Assembly: GCA_964434385.1 (NCBI GenBank)
Contig: CAYSUW010000012.1
Location: 1-41,035 of the forward strand
DNA length: 41,035 bases
Direction of reading: 5' to 3'
Origin: GCA-002700125 sp964434385
GTDB lineage: Bacteria > Chloroflexota > Dehalococcoidia > Lucifugimonadales > Lucifugimonadaceae
This document shows positions 1-7,188 of this stretch, piece by piece. The notes beneath the pieces were generated by a model that saw only the letters and a list, made by a program, of their open reading frames with translations, searched no databases and was not told the DNA's origin. The translations under genes were made by a program, and so were the position numbers. Positions within the stretch are counted from its first letter, which is position 1. The number at the start of each line of letters is the position of its first letter.

Positions 1-1080
1 CAAAATAATCAAAGAATACATTTTGGGTTCGTTTACTCTAAAAAAAGATCTTCCTGAGTCATCAAATTCTATATTTTTGCCCGCTGAGTCTTTACTTAAA
101 AATTTATCATTTAATTTTACGTACGCAATGTATTCTTTATTGTTTGAATCACTTACAACATTTACACTTTTTGCTAAAAATTTTAATGCAATATAATCTT
201 CTAAAGATTCAGTATCTCTTTCATGAATTATGCTTTCTTTTCCATTTTTCCAAAGTCCATTTAGATAGAATCTATTATGTTTATAATCTTGTTCATCCAA
301 ATAATTTACTGTTTGATTAATATCTTCATAATATTCCTCTTGGCCACTATACATTCCTCTGGAAGAAAAATTTCTTTCGTATCCCATATATAATTCTCTA
401 GTCATTCGAAAATATGGTTTTTCGGAACCTTTATTTGATTCATTAATCCCAGATTTATCTGAGAAAAACCCTTTGGTTGTTTTTACTGAATATTCTTGAT
501 TATTTATTTCTCCTATAGGAATACTTGAAATATCTTGATTTATGGTTGTCAGAGCTTTTCTAATTGCCATTTCAGTTTCTATATAATCTCCTTCGCCAAA
601 ATGTTGATAGATGATTTCGCCGCTTTTATCGAATAAATATTTTGCTGGCCAATAACGATTTTCAAAGTCATCCCAAATTTCATAATCATTATCAATTACA
701 ATAGGGTAAGAAAGATTTAATGTGTCCACAAAATCTTCAATATTTTTTTTCTTTTTTTCAAATTCAAATTCAGGTGTATGTACTCCAATTATTACTAAGC
801 CTTTCGATTTATATTTCTGATCCCACTCTTTTAAAAAAGGTAAAGTTCTTAAACAGTTGACGCATGTGTATGTCCAAAAATCTATTAATACTATTTTATT
901 TTCTCCTAGAAGTTGGTTTACTTTAAGAGGCTTAGAGTTAATCCATTTTTGAGGATTAGAAATTTTTATATCTTTGTTGGTTATTATTTGCTCTGAGGCA
1001 ATTTGTGCTATTTCTTCAGAATTATTACAGGAAATTAAAAATAGAGTAAATAAACTTATATATATATAAAATCTTTTCAT
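1..1080 (-). CDS. Thioredoxin-like lipoprotein with DipZ-type C-terminal domain (partial, runs off left edge)
   Basis: I translated this frame by hand: it is open from the ATG at 1080 to the window edge (360 codons, no stop), so the 3' end is missing. The N-terminus is a lipoprotein signal with lipobox LISC (Cys18). A TlpA/AhpC-like thioredoxin fold follows, with the active site FWTYTCVNCLRTL (Cys73 and Cys76), the pattern seen in the redox domain of DipZ-family proteins. The later part (FRMTRELYMGYER, then YLNGLWKNGKESI) resembles the beta-sandwich C-terminal domain of DipZ. The CcdA-like membrane half of DipZ is absent, so this is a stand-alone, lipid-anchored extracytoplasmic redox protein. 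It starts 5 bases after hyi and is probably its operon partner. The substrate is unknown. Confidence 0.85.
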   Translation of the reverse strand, partial: MKRFYIYISLFTLFLISCNNSEEIAQIASEQIITNKDIKISNPQKWINSKPLKVNQLLGENKIVLIDFWTYTCVNCLRTLPFLKEWDQKYKSKGLVIIGVHTPEFEFEKKKKNIEDFVDTLNLSYPIVIDNDYEIWDDFENRYWPAKYLFDKSGEIIYQHFGEGDYIETEMAIRKALTTINQDISSIPIGEINNQEYSVKTTKGFFSDKSGINESNKGSEKPYFRMTRELYMGYERNFSSRGMYSGQEEYYEDINQTVNYLDEQDYKHNRFYLNGLWKNGKESIIHERDTESLEDYIALKFLAKSVNVVSDSNNKEYIAYVKLNDKFLSKDSAGKNIEFDDSGRSFFRVNEPKMYSLIIL

Positions 1081-1085
1081 ATTAA

Positions 1086-1874
1086 TTAAATTTTTATTGA
1101 AGGGTATTTTTTTATCCAAGAAAGACCTTCTAAGGTAGTGGTTTTTGGATGATATTCAGCACCTATAAATCCTTGATAATTTAATTTATCAATTATCGAG
1201 AACATATGATTGAAGTTGATTTCTCCTGAACCAGGCTCGTTTCTTCCAGGGTTATCTGCGATTTGAAAATGCCATATTTTTTCAATGTTATTCTCTATGG
1301 TTCTAGTAAGATTTCCTTCCATTATTTGCATGTGGTACAAATCATATTGAAGGCCTAAATTTTTATGATTTACATCACTGATTAATTTTAAAGCTTGATC
1401 AGATTTATTGATAAAAAATCTAGGTTGATCAATTGTATTAATGGGTTCTATGAGTAACTTCACTCCTATGCTTTCAAAAAGTGGAGAGGCAAATTCTAGA
1501 TTAGAAATTAATGTTTCATACATTTCTGAGAAGTTTAAATTTTCATTTGAAGGACCCGGTGTGCAGTTGACCACGTTTACGTCTAATTTTTCAGCATATT
1601 CTAAAGTTTTTTCTATTCTTTGTTTAAATAAATCTGTTTTTTCAGGTAATATTGCTAAATTCATTTTACCTGTATCTTCATCCATTACTGGTACATTAAT
1701 TAAAATCATTTTTAAGTTAAAATCATCCAGAATATTTTTTATATAAGCAGGATCAAATTTATAAGGACTTTGAAGTTCTACTGCATTAAAGCCAAAATTT
1801 GATGCTTCCTCAAATCTGGATAAAACATCATGCTCGTTGAATAAAAATTGTATATTTGCATTTAATTTTGGCAA
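1086..1874 (-). CDS. hyi: Hydroxypyruvate isomerase-like TIM-barrel protein
   Basis: This 262-residue protein belongs to the AP-endonuclease-2-like TIM-barrel isomerase family and looks most like hydroxypyruvate isomerase, which interconverts hydroxypyruvate and tartronate semialdehyde in glyoxylate metabolism. The start matches that family (NANIQFLFNEHDVLSRFE), as does the run NPGRNEPGSGEIN near residue 208. The two expected catalytic glutamates are present as LLIEPIN (Glu143) and GAEYHP (Glu240). The start is TTG at 1874, with TAGGAG seven bases upstream; no ATG is available in a sensible place. It lies 39 bases downstream of tRNA-Arg and 5 bases before the thioredoxin lipoprotein gene. No glyoxylate carboligase or tartronate semialdehyde reductase is nearby, so the exact substrate could be another small keto sugar. 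Confidence 0.8.
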   Translation of the reverse strand: MPKLNANIQFLFNEHDVLSRFEEASNFGFNAVELQSPYKFDPAYIKNILDDFNLKMILINVPVMDEDTGKMNLAILPEKTDLFKQRIEKTLEYAEKLDVNVVNCTPGPSNENLNFSEMYETLISNLEFASPLFESIGVKLLIEPINTIDQPRFFINKSDQALKLISDVNHKNLGLQYDLYHMQIMEGNLTRTIENNIEKIWHFQIADNPGRNEPGSGEINFNHMFSIIDKLNYQGFIGAEYHPKTTTLEGLSWIKKYPSIKI

Positions 1875-1913
1875 CTTTTTCTCCTAATATAATTTTACAT
1901 GATTTTTTTTGAA

Positions 1914-1989
1914 TGGCGCGCTTGGCGGGAATCGAACCCACAACCTCAGCCTTCGCAGGGCTGCGCTCTATCCGTTGAGCTACAAGCGC
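1914..1989 (-). tRNA. tRNA-Arg(GCG), CCA encoded
   Basis: The reverse complement folds into a full cloverleaf: acceptor GCGCTTG/CAAGCGC (7 bp), D stem GCTC/GAGC, anticodon stem CAGCC/GGCTG with loop CTGCGAA, T arm GTGGG-TTCGATT-CCCGC. The anticodon is GCG (reads CGC/CGU, arginine). The discriminator is G and the CCA end is encoded (1914-1916). Most bacteria read these codons with an A34 (inosine) tRNA-Arg(ACG), so G34 here is uncommon. It lies 4 bases after the tRNA-Leu-like gene and upstream of hyi on the same strand. Confidence 0.95.
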
Positions 1990-1993
1990 ATTG

Positions 1994-2075
1994 TGCCGAG
2001 AGAGTGAGACTCTTTTACATACTCTTAGAGTACTACTTCTTGAAGGTAGTGCGTCTACCATTTCACCACCTCGGC
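1994..2075 (-). tRNA. tRNA-Leu(CAA), with abnormal T arm and no CCA
   Basis: The reverse complement has a type II (long variable arm) cloverleaf: acceptor GCCGAGG/TCTCGGC, a D arm with the class II pattern GTGAAATGGTAGAC, and an anticodon stem CTACC/AGTAG (one C.A mismatch at 31-39) with loop TTCAAGA, giving anticodon CAA (leucine, UUG). The variable arm is TACTC/GAGTA. The T arm is wrong: the 18 bases between the variable arm and the acceptor (plus strand 2002-2019) contain no TTCRA loop and no 5-bp stem in the normal register. The 3' end is followed by CAA, not CCA. It could be a decayed gene, a very unusual tRNA, or an assembly error. Confidence 0.6.
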
Positions 2076-2130
2076 TTATAATTATAACTAATTAATCTTA
2101 AAAGTTTTATTATCTTAAACTTATGATTTT

Positions 2131-2161
2131 TTGGTAATTAAAGGGCAAAACAGACTATAAT
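2131..2161 (+). promoter_or_regulatory. Possible sigma70 promoter for the metallohydrolase gene
   Basis: TTGGTA at 2131-2136 and a perfect TATAAT at 2156-2161 are separated by 19 bases, longer than the ideal 17. Transcription would begin near 2168, some 33 bases before the ATG at 2201. In so AT-rich a sequence the -10 alone is weak evidence. Confidence 0.3.
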
Positions 2162-2200
2162 TCCATTAATTAAAACACAAGAATTATAATTTTTACTCTA

Positions 2201-3661
2201 ATGACAAAACTTTGTGGAGAAATAAGAGATTTAATTTCTGGAGAAAAAGTACCTGCAAGAGTACAAATATTATCTCCTACTGGTGAGTTAGTATCTTCAG
2301 AAGATTCAATAAATAAAATTGGACCGGGAGAACCTTTTTTTTATTCAGATGGATATTTTGAGGTTGAAGTAGGAAATGGCTACCATCAAATTCTTATTGA
2401 AAAAGGAACAGAGTATGAACCATGGAAAAAAACAGTACAAATTGATTCTTCTTCTTTGGAAAAATTAGAAGTTAAGCTTAATAAATGGAATCTTCTTTCT
2501 AATGAAGGGTGGCATCCTGGAAATACACATTTACATTATGATGAGAAAGAAGAAAACCCTGATGAAAGACTTTTACTAGATCCGAGAATTGAAGATTTAA
2601 GAATGACAGCCGTGTCTATTCTTAAAAGGTGGGATTTAGAATATGCTTCGAACAAATACACTCCGGGATTTCTCTCAGAATTTTCTGATTTAAATCACCA
2701 TGTTGAATGTGGCGAAGAAAGTAGGCATAACAAAAAATCTGAATTTGGCTCAGATAGCATAGGGTATGGGCATGTTATGTTGTTAAATATCAATAACGTG
2801 GTTGATCCTGTGAGTACAGGAGTACTTGTTGATAAATTTGAACCTGATTATCCACCATTGACTTATGTTTGTGATCAAGCGAAATCTCAAAATGGATTAG
2901 TGATCTGGTGTCACAACGGACAGGGAATGGAAGCTCCAGTAGCTGGAGTTTTAGGAAAATTAGATGCAATCAACTTGTTTGATCCATTTTGGACAGATGT
3001 TGAATATACTATTTGGTACCATATGTTAAATTGTGGATTAAAAATTCCTGCATCTACAGGTTCTGATTGGTTTCTTTCATCAGCTAACAGAATTTATTCT
3101 TTTACAGGCGGAAATTTTAATTATGAAAATTGGATTAACTCTTTGAAAGAAGGAAACTGTTTTATATCTAATGGTCCTTCATTATTTTTGGAAATAAATG
3201 AAAAAAGTATGGGGAGTGATGTTGATATTTCTTTCCAAAAAAATAAAAAAGTTAATGCAAAGATTACATGGAACTCTTACTATAATATTGATCAAATCGA
3301 ATTAATTTTTAATGGAAATATAATAGAAAATTTTTTAATTAATGATCAACAGAAGAAAGGAATCATTGATAAAGATATTATTGTTCCAAATGATGGCTGG
3401 ATTGCTGCTAGAATAAAATCTGAAACCAGAGATTCATTTTTTCAACCTGTCTGGGCTCACACTTCTCCAATATATATTTCTGTCGGAAATGACAAAATTT
3501 TGGAAAGAGTCTCTTCGGCAAATCATTTTATAAAAAAAATTGATGAAAGCTTAGAGTGGATTGATAAAAAGGGTAAATTTTACTCAAATAAACAACGTAA
3601 AGAAATTTTAGATTTACATAGAGAAGCTAAATCTCTTTATAAGAAATTGGTTAATGATTAG
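2201..3661 (+). CDS. CehA/McbA-family metallohydrolase (PHP-like)
   Basis: This 486-residue cytoplasmic-looking protein (no signal peptide) has an N-terminal beta-sandwich of about 95 residues like a carboxypeptidase-regulatory-type domain. A PHP-like metallohydrolase core of the CehA/McbA family follows. Metal-ligand candidates are NTHLHY (His110, His112), GYGHV (His191), IWCHNG (His238) and TGSDW (Asp289), and the family-typical GNCFISNGP lies near residue 324. Family members cleave carbamate or phosphoester-type bonds, but the natural substrate of most is unknown, and nothing here fixes it. The gene is followed after 14 bases by a GT-B-like protein on the same strand, so the two probably form an operon. 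Confidence 0.75.
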   Translation: MTKLCGEIRDLISGEKVPARVQILSPTGELVSSEDSINKIGPGEPFFYSDGYFEVEVGNGYHQILIEKGTEYEPWKKTVQIDSSSLEKLEVKLNKWNLLSNEGWHPGNTHLHYDEKEENPDERLLLDPRIEDLRMTAVSILKRWDLEYASNKYTPGFLSEFSDLNHHVECGEESRHNKKSEFGSDSIGYGHVMLLNINNVVDPVSTGVLVDKFEPDYPPLTYVCDQAKSQNGLVIWCHNGQGMEAPVAGVLGKLDAINLFDPFWTDVEYTIWYHMLNCGLKIPASTGSDWFLSSANRIYSFTGGNFNYENWINSLKEGNCFISNGPSLFLEINEKSMGSDVDISFQKNKKVNAKITWNSYYNIDQIELIFNGNIIENFLINDQQKKGIIDKDIIVPNDGWIAARIKSETRDSFFQPVWAHTSPIYISVGNDKILERVSSANHFIKKIDESLEWIDKKGKFYSNKQRKEILDLHREAKSLYKKLVND

Positions 3662-3675
3662 AAAAAGAAAATATT

Positions 3676-5142
3676 ATGGCTAGAAAAAGAAAATCTATAA
3701 TGTTTCTTCCCGGTAATTCTTTCGTTACTAGAAATTATCTAAGCACCCCTTTCTTTGAGCAACTTGTGAAAATGAAAGAATCTTATAATTTAGATGTTTA
3801 TTTTGCTGGAATAGAATCAAATCCTGTTTCAAGAGAAATTATGGAAAAAGTTTCATTGTTCTTATCTAATCATGATATTTCATTGATTTCTTTAGTTTCT
3901 GAAAAAGGATATTTTAGAGAGCGATTTTTTTGGAAAATAAGGCAAGACTACCTTCATAAAAGTAGTATATATAGATTTAATGATTTCAATTCATTTGTCA
4001 CTCATAATAGATATAAGGATATTACCTCTAATTTTAAAGATTTTAATAATAAGCTTTTATGGAGTACTGATGTATGGCCTAGTTATTTAGGTTTTCCTTT
4101 TCCAAAGTCGAAGAAAATTTTAGAAATAATGAAAAAAATGTTAACTTCTAAAATAATTTCAGGTCATCATTCAGTAAAAAAAATCATGAATGAAATTTCT
4201 CCCGACATTTTGTTTATTGGTGATAGTCAAACTCCTATATCTTTTACATATGCTGTTTATGCATTAATGAATAAATCATATGTTATTGGTAACGTTAGAA
4301 CTTGGGATCATTTAACCAAAAACGGTCCTTTAATTCCTGATCTTTCAGAATATTGGGTTTGGAATGACACCATGAAAGATGAAATGACGAAATTTCACAA
4401 TGTTAAATCAGATTTAATAGAAATTGTTGGTTCCCCTCAATTTGATAACTATTTCAATGTAAAAAATTTGAATACAGATTCCATTTTGGCAGAAAAAAAT
4501 ATTTCTTCAGATGAGAATATTATCTTATTTGGTGCCAATAGATTTCATAGAGGCATAGGAGAACCCTCTATTGCTAAACATATTGCTGAAAAAATCAAAT
4601 CTTCTTCTTACTCTAAATCAAATTTTCAGTTGATAATAAGATCTCATCCAATGGATCAGGAATTTGAAGAAAGGTTTAAGAGTTTAAAAGAGTATTCATT
4701 TGTAAAATTACTTAAAACTCCTAACATTGATGATTTTGACCCAGTCCAATACAAAGAAGATGGCTATTTAATGGCTTCTTTATTAGGAAAATCAAAAATG
4801 TTGATTTGTGGTCAAAGTACTCTTGCAATAGATGCTAGTTGTACTAACACTCCAATAATCAATTTGGCATTTGAAGGTCAAGAAGATGTTCCTGATTTAT
4901 TGTCTGTAAGTAACAGATATAATGTAAATCATTATCAAGATCTTTTAAAAACTGAAGGGACAAGATTAGTATCAAATTTTGAAGAACTTGATAATCAAAT
5001 TTTAAAATATCTTGAAAATCCTAGTCAATGTTTTGAAGGAAGAAAGAAAATTAAAGATAAATTTGCTGGCGATAACAAATTATTATCTTCAGAAAGAATT
5101 ATTAATCGTTTGACAACTATTTTGGAAAAGTTAAATAGTTAA
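3676..5142 (+). CDS. GT-B-like glycosyltransferase or glycerophosphotransferase-type protein
   Basis: This 488-residue protein has no signal peptide or clear membrane segment. It starts with a Rossmann-type strand (SIMFLPGNSF). The second half reads like a GT-B nucleotide-sugar domain: IILFGANRFHRG near residue 285, LIIRSHPMDQEF, then LLGKSKMLICGQSTLAIDAS and TPIINLAFEG. The pattern of a serine in a GxSTLAIDA loop followed by a short strand resembles CDP-glycerol glycerophosphotransferase-like and UDP-GlcNAc epimerase-like proteins that act on cell-surface polymers. I cannot name the donor or acceptor. The ATG at 3676 is used; a second possible start is the methionine at residue 9. It is the likely operon partner of the upstream CehA-like hydrolase. 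Confidence 0.55.
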   Translation: MARKRKSIMFLPGNSFVTRNYLSTPFFEQLVKMKESYNLDVYFAGIESNPVSREIMEKVSLFLSNHDISLISLVSEKGYFRERFFWKIRQDYLHKSSIYRFNDFNSFVTHNRYKDITSNFKDFNNKLLWSTDVWPSYLGFPFPKSKKILEIMKKMLTSKIISGHHSVKKIMNEISPDILFIGDSQTPISFTYAVYALMNKSYVIGNVRTWDHLTKNGPLIPDLSEYWVWNDTMKDEMTKFHNVKSDLIEIVGSPQFDNYFNVKNLNTDSILAEKNISSDENIILFGANRFHRGIGEPSIAKHIAEKIKSSSYSKSNFQLIIRSHPMDQEFEERFKSLKEYSFVKLLKTPNIDDFDPVQYKEDGYLMASLLGKSKMLICGQSTLAIDASCTNTPIINLAFEGQEDVPDLLSVSNRYNVNHYQDLLKTEGTRLVSNFEELDNQILKYLENPSQCFEGRKKIKDKFAGDNKLLSSERIINRLTTILEKLNS

Positions 5143-5167
5143 AAACAAGGGTTTCTATACTATTATT

Positions 5168-6169
5168 TCATTGAAGTTTAATCTTTTTTATCTCTTCTTC
5201 GTACTTTGCATCAGGAAGAGGAACGTATCCAACTTCTGCTACCAAAGGCCTTCCTTCGTTTAAGTAAAAGTCTATAAGTGCAGCTACTTCTGACCTATTT
5301 ACTAGGTGATCTTTATTTACGTAAATGAATATAGGCCTAGAAAGAGGTGCGTAAGTACCTGTGCTAATTGTGTCTATTGATGGAGTAGTACAACCTGTCC
5401 CACCGTCAATAGCTACTATCTTTAATTTGTCTTTGTTTTCAACGTAGTAAGCATAACCGAAGTAACCTAGTGAATTTTTGTCACCTGAAATCCCCATGAC
5501 TAGAACATTATCATCTTCACTTGCTACGAAGTCAGCTCGGCTAATACCCTCGTCACCATTTATTTCATCAGTGAAGTAATCAAAAGTGCCAGAATCGGTA
5601 CCTGGTCCGTAAAGGTTGATAGTTTTGTCTGGCCAAGATGGATCTAGTTCGTTCCATTTGTTAACAGGGTTGTCTGGTCTCCAAAGCATGTTTAATTGTT
5701 CGATTGTAAGACAATCAACCCAAGTGTTTTTAAGGTTAACCATTATTGACAATCCGTCGTAAGCTACAGTTACTTCAACAAAATCAATTCCGTTTTTTTT
5801 AGCAGCGCTAGTTTCTTTGTCTTTTATAGGTCTAGAAGCATTAGTGATGCTTGTTTCTCCTACAGTAAACCGCTTCATTCCTCCACCTGTCCCTGAAACT
5901 CCTACTGGAATTTGAACATCTTGATGAATTTTATTGAATTCTTCAGCTACAGCTTGAGTAATTGGGAACACAGTACTTGAACCGTCAATCTCAATTAATC
6001 CAGAAAGAGCTTTTGATTCTGACTGTGAAGATTTATTAGATTCAGTTAATGTATCAGTTCCTGATTCATCTGAACCACCACAAGCTACAACAAAAAATAT
6101 CGCTACAGTTAATAAAGCTGTGGACACAAATGAAACAAAATTGACACGTGATGCTAGATTAGTGTACAT
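5168..6169 (-). CDS. pstS: Phosphate ABC transporter substrate-binding lipoprotein PstS
   Basis: This 333-residue protein captures phosphate outside the membrane for the PstCAB importer. The N-terminal signal ends in a lipobox (VVAC, Cys30) followed by a serine/threonine-rich linker. Phosphate-binding signatures are clear: DGSSTVFPIT (about 62-71), SGTGGGMKRF (about 92-101), ITNASRPI (about 108-115) and GPGTDSGTFDYF near residue 195. pstC, pstA, pstB and phoU are not in the window; the gene on its 3' side faces the opposite way, so it appears monocistronic. A promoter with strongly repeated elements lies just upstream. GGAG sits 11 bases before the ATG. Confidence 0.93.
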   Translation of the reverse strand: MYTNLASRVNFVSFVSTALLTVAIFFVVACGGSDESGTDTLTESNKSSQSESKALSGLIEIDGSSTVFPITQAVAEEFNKIHQDVQIPVGVSGTGGGMKRFTVGETSITNASRPIKDKETSAAKKNGIDFVEVTVAYDGLSIMVNLKNTWVDCLTIEQLNMLWRPDNPVNKWNELDPSWPDKTINLYGPGTDSGTFDYFTDEINGDEGISRADFVASEDDNVLVMGISGDKNSLGYFGYAYYVENKDKLKIVAIDGGTGCTTPSIDTISTGTYAPLSRPIFIYVNKDHLVNRSEVAALIDFYLNEGRPLVAEVGYVPLPDAKYEEEIKKIKLQ

Positions 6170-6195
6170 TTCTTTGTTTACTCCATGTTTTTGTT

Positions 6196-6247
6196 ATTCG
6201 GTGTCTGTAATATTATACCGAATGTATGTTTTTATCAGACATCGAAT
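6196..6247 (-). promoter_or_regulatory. pstS promoter with inverted and direct repeats (probable operators)
   Basis: On the minus strand, GTCTGA (6240-6235) and TATAAT (6217-6212) are 17 bases apart, a good sigma70 arrangement starting transcription about 36 bases before the pstS ATG. The promoter is framed by a 12-base inverted repeat: plus strand ATTCGGTGTCTG (6196-6207) and CAGACATCGAAT (6236-6247), with one mismatch. A third copy of the outer half, ACCGAAT (6217-6223), overlaps the -10. On the coding strand this gives ATTCGAT and ATTCGGT as direct repeats 24 bases apart, followed by the inverted copy at the start site. A phosphate-responsive regulator is a natural guess; the repeats do not match the E. 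coli Pho box as I know it. Confidence 0.55.
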
Positions 6248-6464
6248 ACAAAAACATAATAAGAATTTCCTGTCAACCAGACATCATGCTATATTTTTTC
6301 TTTCTAATTAATTCTATTAGTAGTAAATAATTATGAATTCGTAAAAAAATAATATTTAATCAAGGTTTTCATGAAAAACACTGCAAATTTTGACTTAATC
6401 GTTTTTCAAATTGATTGTTAATTAGTTGTAACAAAAATTTTATATCTTTGAAAATGGGTTGTTT
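6248..6464. other. Intergenic region between pstS promoter and TPR gene end
   Basis: This AT-rich spacer holds no open frame that I believe and no T-rich hairpin terminator. The only notable element is the 12-base perfect palindrome TTTTCATGAAAA at 6366-6377, of unknown meaning. Confidence 0.4.
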
Positions 6465-7106
6465 TTATTGAATTTTAGAAATTTTTTTTATTGAATTTTT
6501 TGCATCTATATTTTTGCTGTTAAATTCTAGAGCTTTTTGGAAATCACTTAATGCCTGATTATAATTTTTCAGAGAGGCAAAAGTGTCTCCTCTTAGATAA
6601 TACAAATCAGAAATTTGAATTTTTTCATTTTCTATATTTTGAAATTCTTCTAATTTAATTTCTAAAGCTTTAGAGAAATCTTTAGCTGCGTAATTAAAAT
6701 TTTGTAAATATGTATAAGTTATTCCTCTAAATTTAAATAATTCCCAATTATCTTTTGTTAACTCTATTGCTTTAGAATAATCTAAACTAGCTTTCTCAAT
6801 ATCTTTGAGCTCGAATAAGACTTTTGCCCTGTAAATATAGGCAAGAGTTGCCTCTGGCATTAAATTAATTGTTTTGTCAAAATCATTTTTAGCATTTTTT
6901 AGTTGGTTAGATTCCAAAAATAATTCTCCTCTCTGAAAATAAAAATTTGGATTTTCAGGTGATTTTGCTATAGCTTCTGATAAAGCTTTGATCAAGTCGG
7001 AGTTGTCGACCACAACAGGTTTATTTTCAGTCTTATGGTTTGTATCACAAGAAATAATACTTAGAGTTAATGTAATTATTAGAATAGGTAGAAATTTCTT
7101 TAACAT
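6465..7106 (-). CDS. TPR-repeat lipoprotein of unknown role
   Basis: This 213-residue protein starts with a lipoprotein signal (lipobox SIISC, Cys20). About four tetratricopeptide repeats follow, for example NFYFQRGELFLESNQ, AYIYRAKVLFELKD, LFKFRGITYTYLQN and LYYLRGDTFASLKN, each with the usual second helix (DYSKAIEL, DFSKALEI, DFQKALEF). TPR arrays are protein-binding scaffolds; no catalytic domain is present. It would sit on the outer face of the membrane. It is single on its strand, between pstS and the divergent protease gene, and nothing indicates its partner. Confidence 0.8.
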   Translation of the reverse strand: MLKKFLPILIITLTLSIISCDTNHKTENKPVVVDNSDLIKALSEAIAKSPENPNFYFQRGELFLESNQLKNAKNDFDKTINLMPEATLAYIYRAKVLFELKDIEKASLDYSKAIELTKDNWELFKFRGITYTYLQNFNYAAKDFSKALEIKLEEFQNIENEKIQISDLYYLRGDTFASLKNYNQALSDFQKALEFNSKNIDAKNSIKKISKIQ

Positions 7107-7188
7107 GTTTTCTGAATATTATTAAATTAAATTAAATTTCAACACAATATTAATATTTAATTATTTTTTTGAGTTAAACTTTATATAT

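Noticed and set aside
1828..2081. Short open frames on both strands across the two tRNAs (1828-2061 minus, 1899-2081 plus)
   Set aside because: They are translations of tRNA-Arg and tRNA-Leu sequence and of the hyi start region, with no homology-like features.
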